DNA of 64,000 bases from the NCBI RefSeq assembly GCF_003432065.1, contig NZ_QWDE01000001.1:682001-746000 (forward strand), written 5' to 3'. Numbering within the stretch: position 1 is the first letter of the stretch; each line of letters opens with the position of its first letter. Shown here one piece after another: positions 9,068 through 16,286 of this stretch. The notes under the pieces were generated by a model, which worked only from the letters and a program-made list of their open reading frames with translations, did not search any database and was not told the origin of the DNA. Both the position numbers and the translations under genes were made by a program. This stretch comes from Mucilaginibacter terrenus. GTDB taxonomy: Bacteria > Bacteroidota > Bacteroidia > Sphingobacteriales > Sphingobacteriaceae.

Positions 9068-9120
9068 AAACTTCGAATAATTAGATGGACAATGGTTAGA
9101 GAAGTTTAAAAAGAAACTTC
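9068..9120 (-). promoter_or_regulatory. attenuator-like set of three alternating stem arms in the arg leader
   Basis: Read on the minus strand, the leader between the small ORF and the GNAT gene has GAAGTTT (9120-9114), AAACTTC (9107-9101) and GAAGTTT again (9074-9068). The middle arm can pair perfectly with either neighbour but not both, the layout of an attenuator switch. The first hairpin has a 6-nt loop but is not followed by a clean U-run, so it is not a textbook intrinsic terminator; control could be Rho-linked or translational. Confidence 0.4.
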
Positions 9121-9148
9121 GTGGTTGTATTAAGCGCTAAAGCTCAAT

Positions 9149-9274
9149 TCAAACCCTCGGGATGAATACCCGTCGTCGGCAAGGTGTATACAGAAGGGTA
9201 AATGAAACCAAAGCAGTGGCTACAGGGGCAATGTTGGCCCGCGCAACGCGTGTATATAAGCTTTCTGTATTCAT
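9149..9274 (-). CDS. putative arginine leader peptide (41 aa)
   Basis: A 42-codon ORF in the 5' leader of the arginine operon. It starts at the ATG ending at 9274, preceded by an A-rich GTTAAAA stretch, and stops at 9149, 117 bp before the GNAT start. The peptide has a hydrophobic middle (residues 13-30) and ends CRRRVFIPRV: codons CGA CGA CGG then AGG, four arginines in the last nine residues, placed just before the alternating stem arms. This is the arrangement expected of a ribosome-stalling leader that senses arginyl-tRNA. I do not know a described family for it. It could also be a small membrane peptide or chance; there is no classical Shine-Dalgarno. Confidence 0.5.
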   Translation of the reverse strand: MNTESLYTRVARANIAPVATALVSFTLLYTPCRRRVFIPRV

Positions 9275-9314
9275 TTTTAACAAAGGCAACGCCTTTTTAA
9301 TTTTTTGCAAAGTA

Positions 9315-9338
9315 TTGCATAATAATTTATTTATGCAA
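9315..9338. promoter_or_regulatory. ARG-box-like palindrome over the arginine-operon promoter
   Basis: TTGCATAA and TTATGCAA form a perfect 8-bp inverted repeat separated by the AT-only 8 bases TAATTTAT, resembling ArgR/AhrC operators. On the minus strand it runs directly into TACTTTG (9308-9314), a near match to the Bacteroidetes -7 box, and its far arm supplies a TTG 21 bp upstream, a plausible -33. Binding would block the promoter. It is also 40 bp before the divergent 2H phosphoesterase gene. No argR gene is in the window. Confidence 0.5.
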
Positions 9339-9377
9339 GAAAAAACTTTAATATGATGTTGAGGTTAAATTGCCTTA

Positions 9378-9896
9378 ATGAGCCATGTTGCGCCACTTAT
9401 ATTAACACTACAGATAGACGAAGCTTCACAAAACTTCTTTGATCAATTGCGTAGCAGATATTTTCCGCCCGAACGCAATTATCTTGCAGCACATCTTACT
9501 CTTTTTCATCAGCTTCCACCAGATAATATCGCGATTATAGATTGCTTAAGCAGGATCGCAGCGGAACAAAAATCATTTAAAGCTGAAGTAGGCGCCGTAG
9601 CGAGTATAGGTAATGGAGTTGCCTACAAAATTGAGAGCAGTTTATTACAACACTTGCATAAACTGTTACAAAAGGAGTGGAGCAAATTTCTGATTCCACA
9701 GGATAAACAAAAGCTTTGGCCACATATAACTATACAGAACAAAGTTGCTGCTAGCACAGCAAAACTACTATTGGAGGAACTTAAAGGGCAATTTGAGCCA
9801 TTTAGTATAACAGCCACCGGATTTAACCTTTGGGAATACTTAAACGGGCCATGGCGTTTTATCCAAACCTTTAGCTTTGGTGGTTCTGAAACTTAG
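9378..9896 (+). CDS. 2'-5' RNA ligase family / 2H phosphoesterase
   Basis: A 172-aa protein with both histidine signatures of the 2H superfamily: HLTLFH (H39-x-T41) and PHITIQ (H116-x-T118). Members hydrolyse or form 2',5' or cyclic phosphodiester bonds on RNA or nucleotides; the substrate here is unknown. It is divergent from the arginine operon and its end overlaps the convergent reductase gene by 26 bp. Confidence 0.88.
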   Translation: MSHVAPLILTLQIDEASQNFFDQLRSRYFPPERNYLAAHLTLFHQLPPDNIAIIDCLSRIAAEQKSFKAEVGAVASIGNGVAYKIESSLLQHLHKLLQKEWSKFLIPQDKQKLWPHITIQNKVAASTAKLLLEELKGQFEPFSITATGFNLWEYLNGPWRFIQTFSFGGSET

Positions 9897-10842
9897 CGGT
9901 GATATCTTCTATGATCATCTCCGCGTGAATTCTTGAATTCTCAATAAACCAAAGGTGAGTGTCCAATCCGCCGCATACTACACCTGCAAGATACATACCG
10001 GGCAAATTGGTCTCCATTGTTTCGGGATTGTATTCAGGAACAAACTTGTCTTTAGTCAGGTGTATGCCAAGCTTTGCGAGGAATTCAAAATTAGGCTTGT
10101 AACCGGTCATGGCCATAACAAAATCATTCGGAATAGTTATCCTTCCATCAGGAGTATTAATATCCACCTCAGTTTCGCGTACTGCGGCTAAATTGCTGTT
10201 GAAGTAAGCTTTAATACTGCCCTCCTTTATTCGGTTGATGATATCTGGCCTTACCCAGTATTTTACCCGGTTACTGACCTCATCTCCGCGAACTACCAAA
10301 GTGACCTTTGCGCCTTTGCGGTATGTTTCTAACGCAACATCTATGGCAGAGTTACTGCTACCCACCACAACCACGTTTTGCATAGCATAAAAGTGAGGGT
10401 CTTTGTAGTAGTGTTTTACTTTAGGTAAATCCTCTCCAGGAATATCAAGATTTACTGCAATGTCGTAAAATCCGGTACTTAATATAACTTTCCTTGAATG
10501 GTAAGTTTGCTTGCATGATGTAATTACAAAGTTATCACCATTGCGTTCAACTCCTGTCACTTCCTCGAAAAGTTTAATTGGTAATTTGTTATCCAGAGCT
10601 ACACGGCGATAGTACTCCAGCGCTTCGTTGCGGTTGGGCTGCTTGTTAATACTGATGAAGGGAACGCCGCCAATTTCTAGCCTGTCGCTCGTCGAAAAGA
10701 ACGTCATGGTTGCAGGATAATTGTAAAGGGAATTTACCAGGCATCCTTTCTCTAATATTACAAAGCTTAAACCTGCTTTTTGCGCTGCTAATCCGCATGC
10801 AAGGCCAATAGGGCCGCCACCAATGATGAGTATATCAAGCAT
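9871..10842 (-). CDS. ypdA: YpdA-like FAD/NAD(P) disulfide reductase
   Basis: A 323-aa flavoprotein of the thioredoxin-reductase-like class. The FAD motif IIGGGPIGLACG lies at residues 6-17 and a second dinucleotide fold with VVVGSSNSAIDVALE follows near residues 163-178; the FAD aspartate comes in the GMYLAGVVCGG segment late in the protein. There is no redox CxxC, as in YpdA, the putative bacillithiol disulfide reductase. The assignment comes from overall pattern and length. It overlaps the convergent 2H gene by 26 bp. Confidence 0.85.
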   Translation of the reverse strand: MLDILIIGGGPIGLACGLAAQKAGLSFVILEKGCLVNSLYNYPATMTFFSTSDRLEIGGVPFISINKQPNRNEALEYYRRVALDNKLPIKLFEEVTGVERNGDNFVITSCKQTYHSRKVILSTGFYDIAVNLDIPGEDLPKVKHYYKDPHFYAMQNVVVVGSSNSAIDVALETYRKGAKVTLVVRGDEVSNRVKYWVRPDIINRIKEGSIKAYFNSNLAAVRETEVDINTPDGRITIPNDFVMAMTGYKPNFEFLAKLGIHLTKDKFVPEYNPETMETNLPGMYLAGVVCGGLDTHLWFIENSRIHAEMIIEDITAKFQNHQS

Positions 10843-10940
10843 GCGGCTAAGATAACAGGTAAATCTCCTATTGTATTAGTGTTGTAGTATTTTGACGTTG
10901 TACCGTCATTTATCCTACCGAAATTTTAGGCAAAAAAAAA

Positions 10941-11040
10941 TGGGTAAGCTACTTTTATCGCGCCGCTCAACTCTCTACCCTTGCTGCGTTCCCACCCTGG
11001 GGGAGTTCAAGAGGAGCTGGCCGTAAAAGACTTACCCGCC
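10941..11040 (-). ncRNA. ffs: signal recognition particle RNA, small bacterial type
   Basis: On the minus strand the ends pair (GGGTAAG near 11040 with CTTACCC near 10941) and the middle holds the conserved domain IV loop, GGGTGGGAACGCAGCAAGG, in the form usual for Bacteroidetes 4.5S RNA. It pairs with Ffh for membrane protein targeting. A run of nine T (10940-10932, minus strand) follows the stem and should end transcription. A TAnnTTTG box lies immediately upstream. Confidence 0.93.
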
Positions 11041-11041
11041 G

Positions 11042-11049
11042 CAAATATA
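11042..11049 (-). promoter_or_regulatory. -7 box (TAnnTTTG) for the SRP RNA gene
   Basis: TATATTTG on the minus strand ends 2 bp before the predicted 5' end region of the SRP RNA, an exact match to the Bacteroidetes -7 consensus at a sensible distance from the RNA start. Confidence 0.6.
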
Positions 11050-11135
11050 GGAAAATGATGCGTTCCGGTTAATAAAATGTTAAACTTGACGCTTACACGT
11101 TGGTTCTCAGTCCGCTAATTTTATGTGAGGGCCGG

Positions 11136-12023
11136 CTATCTAAACTTATCGGCGACAATAAGTTCTTTGCTGCCGGCAGTGTATTTATAAAAACCAGTAC
11201 TACTTTTTACACCAAGATGCCCGGCGGTTACCATATTCACCAGCAAAGGGCATGGGGCGTATTTAGGGCTGCCAAAACCATTATGTAGTACCTTTAAAAT
11301 AGCCAAACAAACATCCAAGCCTATAAAGTCGGCCAATTGCAGCGGTCCCATGGGGTGGGCCATGCCTAGCTTCATCACTGTATCAATCTCGTGTACGCCA
11401 GCTACACCTTCAAAAATGGTGTAAATAGCTTCATTAATCATGGGCATCAATATCCGGTTGGCGACAAAACCCGGATAATCGTTTACTTCAACAGGCTCCT
11501 TGCCGAGCGTTACGGAAAGATCCATTATTGTTTTGGTCACCTCATCCGTAGTAGCATAGCCGCGTATAATCTCAACCAGCTTCATTACCGGCACGGGGTT
11601 CATAAAGTGCATACCTATAACATTAGCGGGGTTTTTGGTTACCGATGCTATTTCTGTTATGGATATAGACGATGTGTTAGATGCCAGGATAGCGCCCGGT
11701 TTGCAAACTTCGCTCAGTTGTTTGAACAGTCTGAGCTTTATATCACGGTTTTCGGTAGCAGCTTCAACAACCAGGTCTGCATCGGCAGCACCTTCAATAG
11801 CGTCAGTGTAGGTTTTGATGTTCTGTAGCGTAGCAGCTTTCGCGGCTTCGTCAATTGTACCTTTTTTAATCTGCCTGTCCAGGTTGCCGGCTATGGTTTG
11901 CAGCGCTTTTTGCAGAGCAGCATCGTTGATGTCTACAAGCGATACTTTAAAGCCATTTTGCGCAAAAGTATGAGCTATTCCATTGCCCATTGTACCCGAA
12001 CCGATAACCGTAATGTTTTTCAT
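11136..12023 (-). CDS. hbd: 3-hydroxybutyryl-CoA dehydrogenase
   Basis: A 295-aa NAD(P)-dependent 3-hydroxyacyl-CoA dehydrogenase. The Rossmann loop GSGTMGNG is at residues 8-15, the catalytic His is in the GMHFMNPVPVMKLVE segment (family HFxNP motif), and the C-terminal helical domain contains YPGFVANRI and AHPMGPLQLADFIGLD. It acts in fatty acid or butanoyl-CoA and phenylacetate-type metabolism; the sequence does not show which. Stand-alone, 96 bp downstream of bioD. Confidence 0.93.
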   Translation of the reverse strand: MKNITVIGSGTMGNGIAHTFAQNGFKVSLVDINDAALQKALQTIAGNLDRQIKKGTIDEAAKAATLQNIKTYTDAIEGAADADLVVEAATENRDIKLRLFKQLSEVCKPGAILASNTSSISITEIASVTKNPANVIGMHFMNPVPVMKLVEIIRGYATTDEVTKTIMDLSVTLGKEPVEVNDYPGFVANRILMPMINEAIYTIFEGVAGVHEIDTVMKLGMAHPMGPLQLADFIGLDVCLAILKVLHNGFGSPKYAPCPLLVNMVTAGHLGVKSSTGFYKYTAGSKELIVADKFR

Positions 12024-12119
12024 GAGATTGGTTTACTATGTTCGCAAACTTACAATATCAGGGCACATATTGCTAGTTGTCCTCTGAAACTTTTAATGCG
12101 AAATAGCTGGTGACGTATA

Positions 12120-12737
12120 TTAATCTAGATTGATGTTGCTACCAGCCGCTGCTACTGTAGCCTTGTCAATATTTGCTAACGTAGGGATTTGCCCTATGCA
12201 ACCAAGGCCCGAATATTTAATGATGTATTCCTCAGATGAGGTATTTGGTTCGCCGTTAAAGATGATGCCTTTAATCGGGATGCTCCGAGCCCTGAGGAAT
12301 TCTATCGACAACAGCGTATGGTTAATACTGCCAAGGTAGTTTTGAGAGACCAGCACAACTTCGGCTTCAAGGGCTTTGATAAGATCAACCAACAGGAAAT
12401 GATCGTTCAATGGTACCATTAATCCGCCGGCACCTTCAATCAGTAACTTGTTGGTTGTTGAAGGCTTTAACAGCTTATGCTCATCAATAGCGATACCATC
12501 TAATAACGCAGACTTATGCGGCGAATAGGGCTGAGTTAACCGATAAGCTTCCTCATGAAAATAAGATTGCGTATTCGTCACCAAACTGCGCACCTTCATT
12601 GTATCAGAGTTGTCCAGGTCTCCTGATTGTACAGGTTTCCAATAATCGGCTTTTAGTTTTTCCACTAGTATTGCTGATACCAATGTTTTACCAATTCCTG
12701 TGCCTATACCTGTTATAAAAAGCGGTTTATCATTCAT
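12120..12737 (-). CDS. bioD: dethiobiotin synthetase
   Basis: ATP-dependent closure of the ureido ring of dethiobiotin from 7,8-diaminopelargonate. The modified P-loop GIGTGIGKT lies at residues 10-18 and IEGAGGLMVPLN provides the second family motif; 205 aa is slightly short but normal. Its start overlaps the end of bioF by 8 bp, implying coupled translation. Other bio genes (bioA, bioB, bioC) are not in the window. Confidence 0.93.
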   Translation of the reverse strand: MNDKPLFITGIGTGIGKTLVSAILVEKLKADYWKPVQSGDLDNSDTMKVRSLVTNTQSYFHEEAYRLTQPYSPHKSALLDGIAIDEHKLLKPSTTNKLLIEGAGGLMVPLNDHFLLVDLIKALEAEVVLVSQNYLGSINHTLLSIEFLRARSIPIKGIIFNGEPNTSSEEYIIKYSGLGCIGQIPTLANIDKATVAAAGSNINLD

Positions 12738-13857
12738 CTAATAAACTATTTATCGTTGATGTGAGTAGTTGTATCTCCTGTGTAGTGTTAAAGGAGTGAA
12801 GACATATTCTGATCCTTTCCAAACCTTTCGGAACGGTTGGACTGAGTATTGGCCGTGCATCAAAACCTGCCTCCTGTAACGCACCAGCTACTTCGCGCGC
12901 TTTTTCGTTACTGTTGAGTACGATACACTGGATGGCGCTGGAGCTAGGCAGAAGTGGAAAGCTTTTGCTTTCGGCTATACCATTTTTAAATGTAGCTATA
13001 TTTTGTTTCAGCGGTGCTATAAGAACATCCGCCGTGGTCAACATTTGATAGGCGATCTTTACAGAAGCCAGCTGATGAAACGAAGCAGCAGTAGTATAAA
13101 TAAAAGACCTTGCGAAATTGACAAGAAAGTTGCGGAGTGTTTCACTACCTAATACCATTGCGCCATGGCAGCCGAGCGCCTTGCCGAAGGTAACCACCCT
13201 GGCAAATACCTTATCCTGTACGCCAAGTTCTGCAATTAAACCTCTCGGGTATAAGCCAACAGCGTGCGCCTCGTCAATAATCAGGTTTGCACCATATTTA
13301 GCGGTTAGCTCCTGTATTTGAAGAATAGGCGGTGTGTCGCCATCCATGGAGTATACACTTTCTATTACGACGTAGCAGTTGCCTTTAGCTGCTTTGAGCT
13401 TTGCCTCCAGGCTTTCCAAATCATTGTGTTTAAAGCTGTACCGGTTAGCGTAGCTCAGGCGCGCGCCATCTATGATGGATGCATGTATCAGTTCATCACA
13501 GATGATTGTATCGCCTTTTTGCGGCACTGATGAAAACAGGCCGATATTGGCGTCGTAGCCGGAATTAAATAAAAGTCCAGCTTCTGCGTTATGCCAATTT
13601 GCTATCTCTTTCTCCAGGCCTTCAGCGTAGGTCGTGTTGCCGGACAATAACCTTGAACCGGTAGATCCATTTAAGCTCTGCACATGAGCGTTTACTTCCA
13701 TTAAAATGGCGTCTCTCATTTTATGTGAACGTGCAAAGCCAAGGTAGTCGTTAGAACAAACATCTATCAGGTTGTTCTCCGGTTTTAAAATCCGGTACAT
13801 ACCAGCGTCTTTACGTTCGTTTAGCTTATCGGCAAGAAATTGGTGTGCTTTATCCAA
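12730..13857 (-). CDS. bioF: 8-amino-7-oxononanoate synthase
   Basis: PLP enzyme condensing pimeloyl thioester with alanine in biotin synthesis. GSTGSRLLSGN at residues 64-74, the IIDEAHAVG aspartate near D195 and the Schiff-base lysine in TFGKALGCHG at K226 are all present. At 375 aa it fits the family. First gene of a two-gene bioF-bioD unit. It is closely related to 2-amino-3-ketobutyrate CoA ligase, but the bioD neighbour settles the call. Confidence 0.92.
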   Translation of the reverse strand: MDKAHQFLADKLNERKDAGMYRILKPENNLIDVCSNDYLGFARSHKMRDAILMEVNAHVQSLNGSTGSRLLSGNTTYAEGLEKEIANWHNAEAGLLFNSGYDANIGLFSSVPQKGDTIICDELIHASIIDGARLSYANRYSFKHNDLESLEAKLKAAKGNCYVVIESVYSMDGDTPPILQIQELTAKYGANLIIDEAHAVGLYPRGLIAELGVQDKVFARVVTFGKALGCHGAMVLGSETLRNFLVNFARSFIYTTAASFHQLASVKIAYQMLTTADVLIAPLKQNIATFKNGIAESKSFPLLPSSSAIQCIVLNSNEKAREVAGALQEAGFDARPILSPTVPKGLERIRICLHSFNTTQEIQLLTSTINSLLDE

Positions 13858-13887
13858 AGGCTTTAAAATTTCTGCTAAAATAAAAAA

Positions 13888-13904
13888 AGCGGCTTAAGGC
13901 CGCT
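13888..13904 (-). terminator. terminator after the Spy-like gene
   Basis: A 6-bp stem (AGCGGC / GCCGCT) with a 5-nt loop, followed on the minus strand by a run of seven T. It separates the Spy-like gene from bioF. Confidence 0.75.
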
Positions 13905-13925
13905 CTTTTATATTATTATACAGAC

Positions 13926-14279
13926 TTATTTCTGTGGTGGGGCACCGCCGCCGTTTTGCATACGTGCACGGCGCTCGTCCATTTCTTTCTGCCATGCAGC
14001 AGCTTGTTCTGCAGTTAACACCGCTTTTACTTTATCGTTAGTAGCCTGCATCATAGGACGGAAAGCCGACCTGTCGGCACCTGCGTTGCGCAAGCTGTCC
14101 ATTTGTTTAGTTTGGCCTTCGTAGATCGCCGTGATTTTGGTCACCTGGTCATCGGTTAATTTTAACGACTCTTTCATCGCTTTAACACGATCAGCTGCAG
14201 TCATTCTCATACCACCCTGCGCGCGGCTTACTGCTGTGATCCCAACAAGGAAGCAGCAGATCAACATAAGTTTTTTCAT
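13926..14279 (-). CDS. secreted Spy/CpxP-like protein with LTxxQ repeats
   Basis: A 117-aa protein with an N-terminal signal peptide ending near the AxAQG cut (about residue 20). The mature part is helical with two LTxxQ-type segments, LTDDQ and LTAEQ, typical of the Spy/CpxP periplasmic chaperone superfamily, and a Gly/Pro-rich end. A role in periplasmic stress is inferred from family. No two-component genes adjoin. Confidence 0.75.
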   Translation of the reverse strand: MKKLMLICCFLVGITAVSRAQGGMRMTAADRVKAMKESLKLTDDQVTKITAIYEGQTKQMDSLRNAGADRSAFRPMMQATNDKVKAVLTAEQAAAWQKEMDERRARMQNGGGAPPQK

Positions 14280-14405
14280 TATTTTTCTTTTTAGTTTATT
14301 GATGTTTTGATAAAGGTAGATAGCATTAGTTTAATTACAACCTTGTAACTTAATTGTTGCTAACCACTGGTTTGCCTAATGATCGTAAAAGATCAACTAA
14401 AAAAA

Positions 14406-15179
14406 TTAGTTCTTGGTTTGCAAGCCGGCTATTGAGCGTTGCATTTGCGCCATCATGCTGGTAAGGCTTTCCATAGTTGGTTCCGGGGTTGGCTCTGGCA
14501 ACTGGGTAGATAAAAACGCTTTTGCTTTCCATATCTCCAGTATATCCTCGCCGCTTATTTCATAAGGATCGTAAACCGGGTTATCAGATATCAGCTTTAG
14601 TTTTTTGTTCTCTTTAAACTTGTTGCCGGCACGTTTGTAAACAATACCCTCAGTTTTAGAAACTACTATATAGGTTTCTCCCGCTTTAACATCGGCCCAG
14701 TTCTCCAGGTACTCCGCTATTATAACAGAACCGGATGGAAGCGGCAGCATAGAATCACCTTTGATCTCGAAAGCACGGAATGTGCCATTTTTAAACATGG
14801 GCAGATAAAATTTAGGCAGGGCGGCAACATATTCCGGATCAGCATACCCGTTAAGATACCCTGCACTCGCTTTCATTGGTACCATTTCTATATTTTCATT
14901 ATCCTCTTTATCTACCGAAATACTTAGCACCCTAAGGTTTGCTGGGTTGCCTTTTGGCTTGGGTGCCCACTTTTCATCTATAGTTTCGTTGATAAAATCA
15001 TCAATTGATATGTCAAAAAATAGTGCTAATGATTTTAGTAGTTCATACTTTGGTTCAGCACGTTCTTCTTCGTAAGCACCTACTAAAGAACGTTTTATGC
15101 CTACCTGATCAGCGAACTGCTGTTGTGTTAATCCCTTCTTTTTGCGGAGGAATTTAATATTTGATGAAATTTTTGACAT
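14406..15179 (-). CDS. XRE-type repressor with S24 (LexA-like) peptidase domain
   Basis: The N-terminal helix-turn-helix (about residues 8-60, with LTQQQFADQVGIKRS) is followed by an S24 self-cleavage domain: Ala106-Gly107 as likely cleavage site, catalytic Ser143 in KGDSMLP and Lys182 in VYKRAG. A proline-rich linker and a short helical tail end the 257-aa protein. By family it should cleave itself when RecA or another signal activates it and so release target genes. It is not LexA itself (XRE rather than winged helix). A palindrome lies 31 bp upstream of its start, and the GIY-YIG gene is divergent. Confidence 0.87.
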   Translation of the reverse strand: MSKISSNIKFLRKKKGLTQQQFADQVGIKRSLVGAYEEERAEPKYELLKSLALFFDISIDDFINETIDEKWAPKPKGNPANLRVLSISVDKEDNENIEMVPMKASAGYLNGYADPEYVAALPKFYLPMFKNGTFRAFEIKGDSMLPLPSGSVIIAEYLENWADVKAGETYIVVSKTEGIVYKRAGNKFKENKKLKLISDNPVYDPYEISGEDILEIWKAKAFLSTQLPEPTPEPTMESLTSMMAQMQRSIAGLQTKN

Positions 15180-15210
15180 AAAAATTTGCTTTTGCTAAAA
15201 TAGTTAGTAT

Positions 15211-15226
15211 TTTTATGCTCATAAAA
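15211..15226. promoter_or_regulatory. candidate operator between S24 repressor and GIY-YIG genes
   Basis: TTTTATG and CATAAAA form a perfect 7-bp inverted repeat with a 2-bp centre, in the middle of the 85-bp divergent intergenic region. Position and symmetry suit an autoregulatory site for the S24 repressor; binding is inference. Confidence 0.4.
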
Positions 15227-15264
15227 TTAGTAATTATTTTTTAACCGGCAAAATTTTTTATCAA

Positions 15265-15630
15265 ATGAAGAGGTTTGTTTATATCATCACTGACAGGAAC
15301 CGTAAGAACTTACATGTAGGAATGTGCACAGACCTGCTGAAAACCATTAAGTTCTACAGCGAAATGCCGACATTATTTTTTGACAGCGCGCAGCAGTTAA
15401 ACCGGTTGGTTTATTTTGAAGAGATTAATACCGAGGAGCAGGCCATGGAGCGCTTTAAACAAGTGAGCACTTATACAAGGCCGCAAAAAGAGAAAATGAT
15501 AAGGGCGGTTAATACCGACTGGGTGGATCTTACAATAGGTTTAAACTACGAAAGCGGGGTAAAAACAAGGCCATCCGCTTTTTACGGACGGCCTTCTATT
15601 CAACCTTCTCGCAGGCTGGTTACTTTTTAA
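15265..15630 (+). CDS. GIY-YIG domain protein with degenerate active site
   Basis: A 121-aa protein whose first 75 residues follow the GIY-YIG fold: VYI at 5-7 takes the place of GIY and HVG at 17-19 that of YIG. The catalytic tyrosine of the second motif is His and the usual arginine in the following helix appears to be Thr/Lys (DLLKTIKFY), so nuclease activity is doubtful. It is divergent from the S24 repressor and overlaps the convergent msrB by 11 bp. Confidence 0.75.
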   Translation: MKRFVYIITDRNRKNLHVGMCTDLLKTIKFYSEMPTLFFDSAQQLNRLVYFEEINTEEQAMERFKQVSTYTRPQKEKMIRAVNTDWVDLTIGLNYESGVKTRPSAFYGRPSIQPSRRLVTF

Positions 15631-16108
15631 TAAACTTTAACGCGCCGGAGTTCATGCAGTAACGTTTGCCGCCGCGGTTGGCAGGGCCATCGTCAAACAC
15701 ATGTCCAAGGTGCAAACCTGTGCTCTTCTCAATTACTTCATTGCGAGACATGCCATAGCTGTTATCGCGTACTATTTCTACTTTGCTGGGGTCAACCGGT
15801 TTAACAAAACTTGGCCAACCCGTTCCACTGTCAAACTTATCGTCAGATGTAAATAAGACATCGCCGGTAGCAGCGCTTACGTAAACACCTTTTTCGTGGT
15901 TGTTGTAATAAGCATTCTTATAAGGCGGTTCTGTGCCACTCTCCACCATTATATTGTACTGGTTTGGTGTTAGTGTTTTTTTCCACTCTGCAGCAGGTTT
16001 GCTCTTCGGCCTGTTGGCCTGTTGCTTTTTCGCTTGCCCGTTTGTATTCTCACAGCTGATAAGCCCAAAGATGCTTACCATAAGTACGGCTAAAATTGAC
16101 TTTTTCAT
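15620..16108 (-). CDS. msrB: peptide-methionine (R)-S-oxide reductase, lipoprotein form
   Basis: Reduces methionine-R-sulfoxide in proteins. The N-terminus carries a signal peptide and lipobox LISC (C19), so the enzyme is predicted to sit on the outer side of a membrane. FDSGTGWPSF is at residues 92-101 and the catalytic cysteine in RYCMNSG is C151. These two are the only cysteines: there are no zinc CxxC pairs and no resolving cysteine. The msrA at 37.3-38.0 kb is also secreted. Confidence 0.93.
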   Translation of the reverse strand: MKKSILAVLMVSIFGLISCENTNGQAKKQQANRPKSKPAAEWKKTLTPNQYNIMVESGTEPPYKNAYYNNHEKGVYVSAATGDVLFTSDDKFDSGTGWPSFVKPVDPSKVEIVRDNSYGMSRNEVIEKSTGLHLGHVFDDGPANRGGKRYCMNSGALKFIKK

Positions 16109-16243
16109 TTATTTTTCTGATTGATGATGGACACTGATGTCCAATTTTATTAAGTTACGAATTTGATGTTAATTCGATTGTCATGAATTGGTCGTTTAAT
16201 CGCACAATTCCTTACACTGCGTTAGAATCTTTAAAATAAAAAA

Positions 16244-16263
16244 GGATCAGCGTTAGCCAATCC
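16244..16263 (-). terminator. terminator after the metallopeptidase/barrel gene
   Basis: On the minus strand GGAT..ATCC and inner GC pairs form an imperfect hairpin (16263-16244) followed by six T and an AT-rich stretch, 24 bp beyond the stop codon. Confidence 0.55.
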
Positions 16264-16286
16264 TCCAATTTATTTACATAAAGAGG

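Noticed and set aside
9162..9356. Plus-strand ORF starting MNTRRRQG with many arginines next to the arginine operon
   Set aside because: It is antisense to the 41-codon leader ORF; its Arg codons arise from the complement of the CGA CGA CGG run in another frame, and it points away from the operon.
14406..15630. Prophage remnant suggested by an S24 repressor
   Set aside because: No integrase, structural or lysis genes nearby; XerD at 51.9 kb is the chromosomal housekeeping type.
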